Origin: Flavobacteriales bacterium
GTDB lineage: Bacteria; Bacteroidota; Bacteroidia; Flavobacteriales_D; Crocinitomicaceae
Reading direction: 5' to 3'
Assembly: GCA_018883325.1 (NCBI GenBank)
Contig: VEQH01000039.1
Span: 1-39,996 of the forward strand
DNA: 39,996 nt
A program made the position numbers and the translations under genes. This document shows, piece by piece, positions 1 through 7,896 of this stretch. The notes below the pieces were generated by a model. The model was not told where the DNA came from. It saw only the letters and a program-made list of their open reading frames with translations, and made no database searches. Within the stretch, counting starts at the first letter, position 1, and every line of letters starts with the position of its first letter.

Positions 1-270
1 TATTTTGTTAGACAGACCACGAAGTAGCGCTGAAAGCAAATAAACCATCTTCTTCGTTGCAGTCACCACGGAGTAGCACCGAAGGTAAATCGAAGTATTA
101 ATATACATCTTCATTGACTGCGTCTAGAATCTGGCTCATTTCTGACTTTTTCAGCAGACCCTACTTAGTGTAACAATAAGATTCATTCCTTTCGAGCAAG
201 TAGTCAAATAATTATATCTCGTTTTTGGTAGAACCTGAGATTCTAAAGCCAAATTTTTTACATTTGTTTT
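1..270. repeat. Left-edge non-coding stretch with a degenerate direct repeat
   Basis: No gene is seen here. Two related copies lie at about 16-58 and 65-119, each starting ACCACGRAGTAGC and each containing CATCTTC about 30-40 bases later. The first 26 bases of the copies (16-41 and 65-90) differ at five positions, all transitions. The CCACGGAG word recurs at 30598-30605. The origin is unknown; it may be a decayed intergenic repeat family. Confidence 0.45.
259..266 (+). promoter_or_regulatory. Possible -7 box before the small lipoprotein gene
   Basis: TACATTTG matches the Bacteroidetes -7 consensus TAnnTTTG. No TTTG is found about 19 bases upstream; the nearest is at 224-227, which is too far. 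The box ends only four bases before the ATG at 271, so transcription from it would give a leaderless message. It could be chance in AT-rich DNA. Confidence 0.25.
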
Positions 271-603
271 ATGAAGCTACTTTTCCAATTTTCGTTCGCA
301 CTGTTAATTTTATCTTGTAAATCACAATCTGATGCAACTGCCGGAAGTGAATCGCAAACTGATTCTGGTCAAAAATACACTGGAATTGTTCACGTAAAGC
401 AAGACAATTGTCCGAATTATATTGAAATCACAAGTGGTCCGGATATTACTGCTACGAAAAAAGTTTATGCAATCAACCTTGCTAAAAAGTACCTGAAAGA
501 AGGAAAAAAAATACACTTTGATTTTACATACAGTAAAGCAATGAATCCTGAGGGATGCAACGTTGAAGCAGTTGTTGTATTAAACAATATTTCAGTGAAA
601 TAA
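271..603 (+). CDS. Small predicted lipoprotein, function unknown
   Basis: This 110-residue protein starts with a short hydrophobic signal peptide that ends in a lipobox (LILSC, Cys16), so it is probably lipidated and held in the cell envelope. The mature part has a Ser/Thr/Asp-rich linker followed by a compact region of about 70 residues with two cysteines (in DNCPNY and EGCNVE) that could form a disulfide. I do not recognise the family. It converges with the patatin-like gene: the two stop regions overlap by 12 bases (592-603). The ATG at 271 is the natural start because it places the signal peptide at the N-terminus. Confidence 0.7.
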   Translation: MKLLFQFSFALLILSCKSQSDATAGSESQTDSGQKYTGIVHVKQDNCPNYIEITSGPDITATKKVYAINLAKKYLKEGKKIHFDFTYSKAMNPEGCNVEAVVVLNNISVK

Positions 604-2811
604 CAAACTATTTAACTTCTCCAAAGCTTGTTTGTTTTCTTTACTCGAAAAAGCTTTGTCAATTTTTTGTTTCTCGCGTTTTGTTAGTCGCCAAGAAAGT
701 GAAATGTGATCATCTGTTCGTTCACGTAGGTTGAAAGTCACTAAATCAACAGGAAATTTAAAACTTTTGGCGCACAATTTCATCAATTGTTCTTGGTCAA
801 AATCTTGTGTTCGGGTAAAATTCACAATCATATTTCCAAAAGGCATCGTGATTTTATCCAAGAGATTTATTTCATTATACGATTCGTCGTTGAGCACTCT
901 TTTTGTATCGCGTGTTTCAAGAACAATCACCCCTGACGTATTTTTTTCAATCCACTTACTATTTGCAAATAAATAATCAATAGTTACTTTTCCTCCGTAA
1001 TTATCTCTGATTCCTGCATCCATCAATTGAATTTCAGGCTTTGTTGGCATCGTCATCATTGGCATAATAAACGGAAAAGATGCATTGGCCCGCAATACCG
1101 TTGAAAATCGAATTTCACCTGGTTTATTGTTCTTGAAAAAGGTCTGATAATCAATATTTTCATAAGCTGAAGAACCACCGCGCAATCCAACCATAAAACT
1201 CAAATTTTGTGAGGACATCAATAATCTTCTGCCGTCATTGATAATTGTTGGACTAAAAATCATTAAAGGAATAAGACTTTTCGTCTCGTAATCTTTATAA
1301 TATTCAAGCGGATGTTCCAAGTAATTATCTAAATTTTGGTGTAAATGCTGCTCGAAAGCAACGCCACGTTCTTGTGTGTAACTGTGATTGTTGTATTTAA
1401 ATTTTTTGTAGCGCATCAATAAATCACTTGTTGAAGCTGAAAATGCAATTTTATTCAATAAATCTTTAGAAATATTTTGCTTGAATTCTTCGTTGCTTTT
1501 GGTTTTGAGCTCACCAATATTTCTTCTTAAAATGAGTTCTCGGTAGTACGCAGCACCAACCATTCCGCCCGATGCACCGGTAATTAATTGCATTTTATTG
1601 GAAATTGCATTATTCGTCAACGAGTCGCAATTACTTAAAACTACAAAAGTCCACAACGCACTTCTTGAACCTCCACCTGATGTATTCAAGATAATCAACT
1701 TTGGTTTTCTTTCTTTTTGTTTTGCTTTCCAGTTATTTAACATTTCATTGATAGCAATGTGTGAAGCCGTTAAATCTCCTTGTTCTTTTCCGTTTGCTGC
1801 AATTTCATCGACGGTGTATGGCACGCGTTTTTTAGCGGAATAATCTAAACCAATTGCGTAGCTTGTGTATCGAAATAATGGCGTAACTGAACTCAAATAA
1901 GTCATTAGAAGTATAGAACCAAAAATTAAAGGGTAACCCCAACGATGAAACCAAGCCAAAAATGCACTGAAAAGCATAGAAAGAATCGTTAAAAGTGTGA
2001 CGATACTCATAGCAGCAGGCATTTCAAAGAAAGTGTAGTTTCTGAAAAAACCCATTCCAAGGAAGGAAATAATAGTGATTGCCTCAAAAACGACTACGTT
2101 AATTCGATTATCGGCATAAATCTGATCGATCAAATCTTTGTCTAAATGAGCAACGCTTCTACTTTTATAAATACGAAAACGTTTACCAATGTAATAGCAA
2201 GGTCGTTTGGTTTCTGTTCTAAAATAGTTGTACCATTTTTCGTTTTTATTGACCGTCAATGAAGCAATGAGGCTATCATTATGGTCGGGTTCATCGTCGT
2301 CTTTATCTCTGTTTTTTCTTAAAGGAAAGAAATACAAAATTGAAAGCATAATGAAAATTAGTAATCCAGCTACAAACGAAATGTTGAATAAAACAATGTC
2401 ATTCACGCTTGCCAACTCTTCTTTAGACTGAAAAATCGACATATTGTAAAGGTAAATGACCGTGAAAAGAATTGGTAGAATGGAATTATTGATACAAAAA
2501 CGGAAGAAGGGCGTTGAAACAACAACTAAAAATTGAAAGCGAGGACCGAGTTTTGCATAACTGTAAGTATTGAAAGCCATAGTGAAGCCACCAAAACTAA
2601 AACCAACCAATAAAAAACTCCAAACGCTAACCTCTCCTTGGTATTCAGGTGAAAAAAACAGAAATGGAACGCCGAAAAAAGAACCTAAAGTTTCAGTGAC
2701 GATCGCAAACAACATTGCCCAAAAAATAAGTCCAAAGAAATTATATTTCAGATGTGCGATTAATAAACGAATTGGAAAAAAATCGCGGATCAAAAGAATT
2801 TTTCTGAGCAT
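592..2811 (-). CDS. Membrane-anchored patatin-like phospholipase
   Basis: A 739-residue protein with two parts. Residues about 1-330 hold several hydrophobic segments (around 20-50, 65-80, 95-125, 140-165, 240-325) interrupted by a charged loop at 165-190. Residues about 370-700 carry a patatin-type lipase domain: GGGSR at 380-384 fits the oxyanion hole, GASGG at 412-416 contains the nucleophile Ser414, and DAG at 598-600 supplies the Asp of the Ser-Asp dyad. All three catalytic elements are intact, so lipid acyl hydrolase activity is expected at the membrane. The substrate is unknown. It stands alone on the minus strand, with a 205-base gap before the ureohydrolase end, and its 3' end overlaps the lipoprotein gene. 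Confidence 0.85.
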   Translation of the reverse strand: MLRKILLIRDFFPIRLLIAHLKYNFFGLIFWAMLFAIVTETLGSFFGVPFLFFSPEYQGEVSVWSFLLVGFSFGGFTMAFNTYSYAKLGPRFQFLVVVSTPFFRFCINNSILPILFTVIYLYNMSIFQSKEELASVNDIVLFNISFVAGLLIFIMLSILYFFPLRKNRDKDDDEPDHNDSLIASLTVNKNEKWYNYFRTETKRPCYYIGKRFRIYKSRSVAHLDKDLIDQIYADNRINVVVFEAITIISFLGMGFFRNYTFFEMPAAMSIVTLLTILSMLFSAFLAWFHRWGYPLIFGSILLMTYLSSVTPLFRYTSYAIGLDYSAKKRVPYTVDEIAANGKEQGDLTASHIAINEMLNNWKAKQKERKPKLIILNTSGGGSRSALWTFVVLSNCDSLTNNAISNKMQLITGASGGMVGAAYYRELILRRNIGELKTKSNEEFKQNISKDLLNKIAFSASTSDLLMRYKKFKYNNHSYTQERGVAFEQHLHQNLDNYLEHPLEYYKDYETKSLIPLMIFSPTIINDGRRLLMSSQNLSFMVGLRGGSSAYENIDYQTFFKNNKPGEIRFSTVLRANASFPFIMPMMTMPTKPEIQLMDAGIRDNYGGKVTIDYLFANSKWIEKNTSGVIVLETRDTKRVLNDESYNEINLLDKITMPFGNMIVNFTRTQDFDQEQLMKLCAKSFKFPVDLVTFNLRERTDDHISLSWRLTKREKQKIDKAFSSKENKQALEKLNSLLFH

Positions 2812-3016
2812 AGATTAGATTTTTCCTAAATATAAGAATAATTGAAAAAGTTTTCTCTTTTGGAAAAATATTCTTTCGATTCTAAAATTTATGATTTGAA
2901 GGAAAATGCTTGAATTCCATCCCAATTACTTGTTCAATAGCATTTTTTCGTGTCATGGTAAGTGCACAAATCAGAAACTTAATAGGATTCTTAAGAAATA
3001 ATCTCAGCTTCCCAAT

Positions 3017-3982
3017 CTACTTCCCAACAAAATCTCTCACGAAATAAGAAAGTGCTTTTCCAACAATTTTTTGTTCGATTTGACTTTTTGGTGCCGCTTC
3101 TGGAAAATGAAGGTAAGCCACTTTTGAATGTGTCGATTTTAAAGTCAAACAAACACTTCTAATTTCATTAACTGAAAAACCACTTGGTGACAACGCAGAA
3201 CTTGGCATTAAAGCAATTGCATCCATGTCAATTTCTAATGCGATTTTTTCAATTGGATTTAGTTTGTTCAATCTTTTTTCAAAATCGGCTAGCAAAGTAC
3301 TTTTTCCAAGTAAATAATCTTCAAAATAAGTATGGAAACAAGCATGCTTTTCTAAAAAATCAAGTATAAATTGATTGTTGTAAGCTTCATGCAAGCCAAA
3401 AACCGAATAGCTTTTGATTGTTTTTTCTTCAAGTGCGGTTGAAAATGAATTTCCACTGTGACGAGCTTCTGTATTTCGGCAATCAGCGTGTGGGTCAATA
3501 TTGATGCAGTTCAATTCAGTTGTTTGTGCCGACCAACGCATCAAAGGCAAGGCATTGTTGTGTCCGCCGCCGATTACAATTGGGATTTGATTTTGCGTTA
3601 ATTCTAAATTTAAAATTTCTAAAACAAATGCATCCAATTCCTCGACTTGAGTTTTTGCTTCTTCAATTGATTGAGGAGGATTTACATTTTTTATCGAACC
3701 TAAAATGGCAATCTCTTTCCCCTCGAAATTTTTATGGATTTGTGTGTTTAAGAAATTAGTCAAAAACGCCGACCAAGCATTTTCACTTCCCGAGAAACCA
3801 TTATTTGCAAGAGGTCCCGCGCTTTCTTCTATTCCTAAAAGTACAAATTTCGAGGAAGCAACTGAATTTTCAGTTACAATTTCACCAACACGTGTTTCAC
3901 CAACGCGTTTTGAGTGAAAATTTGCAGCTTGCTCCTTTGAGAAAAGTTCAAAGGAAAAATTGAGGCTTTTACTTGTTTTCAT
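3017..3982 (-). CDS. hutG: Formimidoylglutamase / arginase-family hydrolase
   Basis: This 321-residue protein belongs to the ureohydrolase (arginase) superfamily. The metal-binding signatures are visible in order: GGGHNN, then NIDPHADCR (Asp-x-His-x-Asp), then EIDMDAI. These normally bind two Mn ions that activate water. In Bacteroidota proteins of this type are usually named formimidoylglutamase, the last step of histidine degradation, but no other hut gene is next to it, so agmatinase or a related activity is possible. The ATG at 3982 is preferred to the in-frame TTG at 3997. With this start it overlaps the end of the upstream thioesterase gene by 14 bases, which suggests translational coupling. 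Confidence 0.8.
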   Translation of the reverse strand: MKTSKSLNFSFELFSKEQAANFHSKRVGETRVGEIVTENSVASSKFVLLGIEESAGPLANNGFSGSENAWSAFLTNFLNTQIHKNFEGKEIAILGSIKNVNPPQSIEEAKTQVEELDAFVLEILNLELTQNQIPIVIGGGHNNALPLMRWSAQTTELNCINIDPHADCRNTEARHSGNSFSTALEEKTIKSYSVFGLHEAYNNQFILDFLEKHACFHTYFEDYLLGKSTLLADFEKRLNKLNPIEKIALEIDMDAIALMPSSALSPSGFSVNEIRSVCLTLKSTHSKVAYLHFPEAAPKSQIEQKIVGKALSYFVRDFVGK

Positions 3983-4385
3983 TTTTAAATAAATCAAGAA
4001 ATTCTTTTGGTGCTGGAATTGGTTTCATTGTTGAAGCACTCACAAAAACCAACGTTGTTTGAGCAAAAATTAGTTTTTTGTCCGCTTCGTTGAAAATCTC
4101 GTAATCAAAATAGATACGTGTTCCTTCGACTTTCGTAATTGTGGTGTGAACAAAAAGTAAGTCATCGTATTTTGCAGGAAGGAAATATTTAATTGAAAAC
4201 TCCAAAACAGGCATCATGACCCCATTTTCTTCCAATGAACGATAAGAAACACCAAGTGAACGCAAAGCTTCGACGCGTCCAACTTCTAAAAACGAGGCGT
4301 AATTACCGTAATAACAATAACCCATTTTGTCCGTTTCGCTGTATCTGACACGAATGGAGTTAATATGTTTGAAATTTATTTCCAT
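3969..4385 (-). CDS. YbgC/FadM-type acyl-CoA thioesterase (hotdog fold)
   Basis: A single-domain hotdog protein of about 138 residues. The N-terminal stretch RYSETDKMGYCYYGNY followed by EVGRVEALRSLG matches the YbgC/4-hydroxybenzoyl-CoA thioesterase pattern, including the Asp of the TDxMG motif that serves catalysis. It should hydrolyse acyl-CoA thioesters in the cytoplasm; the chain length preference cannot be read from sequence. The ATG at 4385 (MEINFKH) is more likely than the TTG at 4412, which would add nine residues outside the fold. It is the first gene of a two-gene minus-strand unit with the ureohydrolase and is divergent from dnaA. Confidence 0.82.
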   Translation of the reverse strand: MEINFKHINSIRVRYSETDKMGYCYYGNYASFLEVGRVEALRSLGVSYRSLEENGVMMPVLEFSIKYFLPAKYDDLLFVHTTITKVEGTRIYFDYEIFNEADKKLIFAQTTLVFVSASTMKPIPAPKEFLDLFKNENK

Positions 4386-4412
4386 AAAAAAACTAGCTGT
4401 ATTTTTTTTCAA

Positions 4413-4671
4413 AGAAAGATAAAATTAATGGAAAACCCCTGAGTTATTTTCTATATATTTGATAATCAAAATTCTTTAAGAATTGGATTTCTATATTCTA
4501 TTGAGAAATTTTTTATAGTGTATTTTTTTTTTAAAAATCAAGGGGTATTCCACTTTTTTTATAACTTTTTTATACAAACATTTGTACTCTCAAAATTTCA
4601 ACAGTGAAACGTTCATAACTAACTTTTCATTTGTCTTTTGAAGTAAAACTAAAATAAACAAACTTAAAAAT
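4413..4671. promoter_or_regulatory. AT-rich divergent region upstream of dnaA
   Basis: This 259-base gap is very AT-rich and has long T runs (about 4518-4532 and 4553-4560). It must hold the divergent promoters for the thioesterase and for dnaA. TATATTTG at 4454-4461 fits the -7 consensus on the + strand but sits about 210 bases from the dnaA ATG and lacks a clear upstream TTTG. I looked for DnaA boxes (TTATCCACA and close variants) and found no convincing one, so I do not call an origin. Confidence 0.35.
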
Positions 4672-6102
4672 ATGAGTAATAATCACGAAAGTGCGTGGGA
4701 ATCCTGCCTAAAAGTAATAAAAGACAATATTTCTATTCAAGCTTTCAAAACTTGGTTTATGCCGATTGTGCCTATCAAGTTGGAAAACAGTATTTTAACA
4801 ATTCAAGTTCCGTCTCATTTTTTTTATGAATGGTTGGAAGAACATTACATTACTTTATTGAGAAAAGTAGTGAAAAAAGAAATTGGTCCTGAAGGAAGTT
4901 TGGAGTACAGCATTGTTATGGAAAACAACAATTCTTCAGCAAGTCCCTACACGGTTAAGATTCCAACAAACAACACGAATTCTTTAAAAAATGCTCCTGT
5001 GAATGTCCCTTTAGACATGAATGAGAAGCAAATTAGAAATCCGTTCATTATCCCGGGATTGAAGAAAGTGAACATCGAGTCGAATCTTCAACCAAAACAC
5101 ACGTTTGAAAACTTCATTGAAGGAGAATGCAACCGTTTGGCTCGCGCTTCAGGTTATGCTGTAGCAAACAAACCGGGAGGAACAGCTTTCAATCCATTGT
5201 TACTTTACGGTGGAGTTGGTTTGGGAAAAACACATTTGGCGCAAGCTATCGGTATCGCAATTAAAGATATTCACCCAAACAAAATTGTACTTTACGTTCA
5301 AGCTGAGAAATTTACTCATCAGTTCATTGACGCTTTAAAAAATAATAGAACAAATGATTTCGTACATTTCTATCAAATGGTAGATGTATTAATCATCGAC
5401 GACGTTCAATTCTTTACAGGAAAAGAAAAAACACAAGATGTATTCTTTTCTATTTTCAATCACTTGCACCAAAACGGAAAACAGATTGTCTTGACATCTG
5501 ACAAACCACCAATCGAAATGCAAGGAATGGAGCAACGTTTACTTTCTCGTTTCAAATGGGGATTGTCAGCAGATTTAGGTGTTCCAGATTTGGAAACTAG
5601 AATTGCTATCCTTGAAAAGAAAATGTATGGAAGCGGAATTGAACTTCCGAAAGATGTTGTTGAATATTTAGCTTATTCTATCAATACAAACGTTCGCGAA
5701 ATCGAAGGTGCATTGAATACCTTGTTGGCGCAAGCTTCGTTGAACAAAAAAGCAATTACGCTTGAGTTGGCGAAACAAATGGTTGACAAATTCGTGAAAA
5801 GCACAGCGCGCGAAGTTTCTATCGAATACATTCAAAAAATTGTTTGCGATTATTTCGACTTACCAATTGAAATGTTGAAATCTAAAACGCGTAAACGTGA
5901 AGTTGTTCAAGCGCGTCAAATTTCGATGTTCTTCTCTAAGAAAATGACTAAATCTTCGTTGGCAAATATTGGTGCACATTGTGGTGGAAAAGACCACGCA
6001 ACAGTATTACACGCTTGTAGAACGGTTGTGAATCTTTCTGAAACGGACAAACAATTCCGTCATTATTTAGAGGATTTAGAGAAAAAACTGACGATTCAAT
6101 AA
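4672..6102 (+). CDS. dnaA: Chromosomal replication initiator DnaA
   Basis: A full-length 476-residue DnaA. Residues 1-90 form the N-terminal DnaB/self-interaction domain (ESCLKVIKDN..FKTWF), 90-140 a variable linker, and 140-350 the AAA+ ATPase with Walker A GGVGLGKTH (180-188), Walker B LIIDDVQ (240-246) and sensor/arginine-finger region (EQRLLSRFKWG). The C-terminal domain ends with the DNA-binding signature GGKDHATVLHAC, which contacts DnaA boxes. It binds the origin with ATP and opens it for replication. It is followed 21 bases later by the phosphatase gene and is divergent from the thioesterase. Confidence 0.98.
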   Translation: MSNNHESAWESCLKVIKDNISIQAFKTWFMPIVPIKLENSILTIQVPSHFFYEWLEEHYITLLRKVVKKEIGPEGSLEYSIVMENNNSSASPYTVKIPTNNTNSLKNAPVNVPLDMNEKQIRNPFIIPGLKKVNIESNLQPKHTFENFIEGECNRLARASGYAVANKPGGTAFNPLLLYGGVGLGKTHLAQAIGIAIKDIHPNKIVLYVQAEKFTHQFIDALKNNRTNDFVHFYQMVDVLIIDDVQFFTGKEKTQDVFFSIFNHLHQNGKQIVLTSDKPPIEMQGMEQRLLSRFKWGLSADLGVPDLETRIAILEKKMYGSGIELPKDVVEYLAYSINTNVREIEGALNTLLAQASLNKKAITLELAKQMVDKFVKSTAREVSIEYIQKIVCDYFDLPIEMLKSKTRKREVVQARQISMFFSKKMTKSSLANIGAHCGGKDHATVLHACRTVVNLSETDKQFRHYLEDLEKKLTIQ

Positions 6103-6123
6103 GTTCATTTATACAAAAATTCC

Positions 6124-6594
6124 ATGCGAATTTTGATGGTTTGTTTGGGTAATATTTGCCGTTCACCAATGGCAGATGGTCACCTACGCAAAAAAGTGAA
6201 TGATTTAAAATTAGCTGTAATTGTTGATTCTGCTGGAACAGCCAACTATCACGTTGGTGAGGCTCCCGATAAACGTATGATTGCTACAGGCGCTAAGTTT
6301 GGAACACCAATCGACGAACTTCGAGCAAGACAATTTAAAGTTGTTGACTTTGATAATTTCGATTTGATATACTGTATGGACAGTTCAAATTTGAGCAATG
6401 TTTTATCACTTGCTAGAAATGAAGCCGATTGCCAAAAAGTTAGACTACTATTGAACGAACTAGAACCCAACTCAAATGCTGCCGTTCCTGATCCTTATTA
6501 CGGTACAATGCAGGATTTTGAGTACGTATATCAACTATTGGATAAAGCAACCGATTGCGTTATCGAAAAAATAAAAAATGGAAAAATTAGGTAA
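6124..6594 (+). CDS. Low-molecular-weight protein-tyrosine phosphatase
   Basis: A 156-residue cytoplasmic phosphatase. The P-loop CLGNICRS (Cys7 to Arg13) is the CX5R active site of the LMW-PTP family, and PDPYYG near residue 120 carries the general-acid Asp. The length is typical. It likely removes phosphate from tyrosine residues or small acyl phosphates; the target is not indicated. The gene lies 21 bases after dnaA, and its last 17 bases overlap the start of the methyltransferase gene, so the three are probably cotranscribed. Confidence 0.93.
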   Translation: MRILMVCLGNICRSPMADGHLRKKVNDLKLAVIVDSAGTANYHVGEAPDKRMIATGAKFGTPIDELRARQFKVVDFDNFDLIYCMDSSNLSNVLSLARNEADCQKVRLLLNELEPNSNAAVPDPYYGTMQDFEYVYQLLDKATDCVIEKIKNGKIR

Positions 6595-7294
6595 ATTATA
6601 CCTCATCCCCAATACATTGGGAGGTGAAAGCATCAGTGATATTATTCCTGCTGACGTTGTTAAAATTTCGACACAAATCCGTCATTTTGCGGTGGAGGAA
6701 ATTAAATCAGCAAGAAGATTATTACGAAAAATGGATCGTGAATTTCCTATTGATGATTGCCAATTTACCATTTTAAACAAACGCACCAACGAAGCTGAAT
6801 TGATGAAAGTGTTGTTGACACTAACCAAAGGTAACGACGTTGGAATCATTTCAGAAGCTGGTTGCCCAGGCGTTGCTGATCCAGGTGCAGATTTAGTGGC
6901 TTTGGCACATACACAAAATATTATTGTTGAACCTCTAGTTGGACCATCTTCGTTTTTATTGGCATTGATGGCAAGTGGTTTCTCAGGGCAACAATTTGCG
7001 TTTCACGGCTATTTACCACGCGAACGAAAAGAACGTATCCGTAAGTTAAAAGACTACGAAATGGACGCAAAACGCAATGGTACAACCCACATTTTTATGG
7101 ACACGCCTTTTCGCAACAATCATGTTTTGGAAGATATTTTAAACGAGCTTGGCGACTCCGCTGAATTGTGTATTGCTTCTAATCTCACCAATTTCAACGG
7201 AACCGTACGCACAATGAAAATCGCTGACTGGCGCGAAAATGCCTATGACCTAGGTAAAATCCCTGCTGTGTTTTTGATTGGAGTGAGTCAGTAG
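6578..7294 (+). CDS. RsmI-family SAM-dependent methyltransferase
   Basis: A 238-residue protein of the tetrapyrrole methylase fold. The segment GNDVGIISEAGCPGVADPG matches the glycine-rich core of the 16S rRNA 2'-O-methyltransferase RsmI family, followed by VEPLVGPSSFLLALMASGFSGQ and later FMDTPFRN. Classic RsmI acts on C1402 of 16S rRNA, but this shorter Bacteroidota form diverges from it at the N-terminus (LYLIPNTLGG), so the exact substrate is uncertain. It starts inside the end of the phosphatase gene and ends before a hairpin shared with the oppositely oriented yqeY. Confidence 0.82.
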   Translation: MEKLGKLYLIPNTLGGESISDIIPADVVKISTQIRHFAVEEIKSARRLLRKMDREFPIDDCQFTILNKRTNEAELMKVLLTLTKGNDVGIISEAGCPGVADPGADLVALAHTQNIIVEPLVGPSSFLLALMASGFSGQQFAFHGYLPRERKERIRKLKDYEMDAKRNGTTHIFMDTPFRNNHVLEDILNELGDSAELCIASNLTNFNGTVRTMKIADWRENAYDLGKIPAVFLIGVSQ

Positions 7295-7394
7295 TTTATT
7301 AAAGAATGAAGTACGAAAAGTAAAAAGTTATTAACCAAGAATTTGGAATATTACTCATTGAATAAAACATCCTTGACCAATATAGCCACAAAAA

Positions 7395-7420
7395 AAACGC
7401 ACCCTTGCGAATGCGTTTTC
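7395..7420 (-). terminator. Hairpin terminator at the end of the dcw cluster
   Basis: AAAACGCA (7395-7402) and TGCGTTTT (7413-7420) form a perfect 8-bp stem with a 10-base loop. Read on the minus strand the right arm runs into a T8 tract, so this is a good intrinsic terminator for yqeY and the division cluster. It may also stop + strand transcription from the methyltransferase gene, less strongly. Confidence 0.75.
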
Positions 7421-7446
7421 ATTTATTTGTTTGTTGTTGTTTCTGA

Positions 7447-7896
7447 TTATTTCGCTAACTGTTCTTTTACAAGTGATGCGATTAATTTTCCGTCGGCTTT
7501 TCCTGCTAGTTTTCCAGAAAGAACACCCATTACTTTACCCATTTCTTGTGGTCCACTTGCGCCAGTTTGAGCTATTGCAGCGATTACTTCTGCTCTAACT
7601 TCGTCCTCTGAAAGCATTTTTGGTAAGTATTCTTCTATCACTTTAGCTTGAAACAATTCGTCAGTAGCAAGGTCTTCTCTGTTTTGTGCCACATACAATT
7701 CGTATGTTTCCATACGCTGTTTGTGCAATTTCATACAGATTTTCATCGCTGCTTCTTCCGAAACTTCTCCACTACCACCTGAAGTAGCTTCAAGTAATAA
7801 TTTCGATTTAATATCGCGCAATGCAGCAAGACGTTCTTTGTCTTTCGCTAACATTGCTGTTTTTATTGCTGAATTAATTGTTTCGGTGAAGCTCAT
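7447..7896 (-). CDS. GatB/YqeY domain protein
   Basis: A 149-residue YqeY-type protein. Conserved family features are the N-terminal helical segment with MLAKDKERLAALRDIKSKLL and the C-terminal region with GKVMGVLSGKLAGKADGKLIASLVKEQL, which matches the tail of GatB. The domain is thought to bind tRNA, and its free-standing role is unclear. Its ATG shares one base with the ftsZ stop (TAATG), so translation is probably coupled to ftsZ and it is the last gene of the dcw transcript, just before the hairpin at 7395-7420. Confidence 0.92.
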   Translation of the reverse strand: MSFTETINSAIKTAMLAKDKERLAALRDIKSKLLLEATSGGSGEVSEEAAMKICMKLHKQRMETYELYVAQNREDLATDELFQAKVIEEYLPKMLSEDEVRAEVIAAIAQTGASGPQEMGKVMGVLSGKLAGKADGKLIASLVKEQLAK

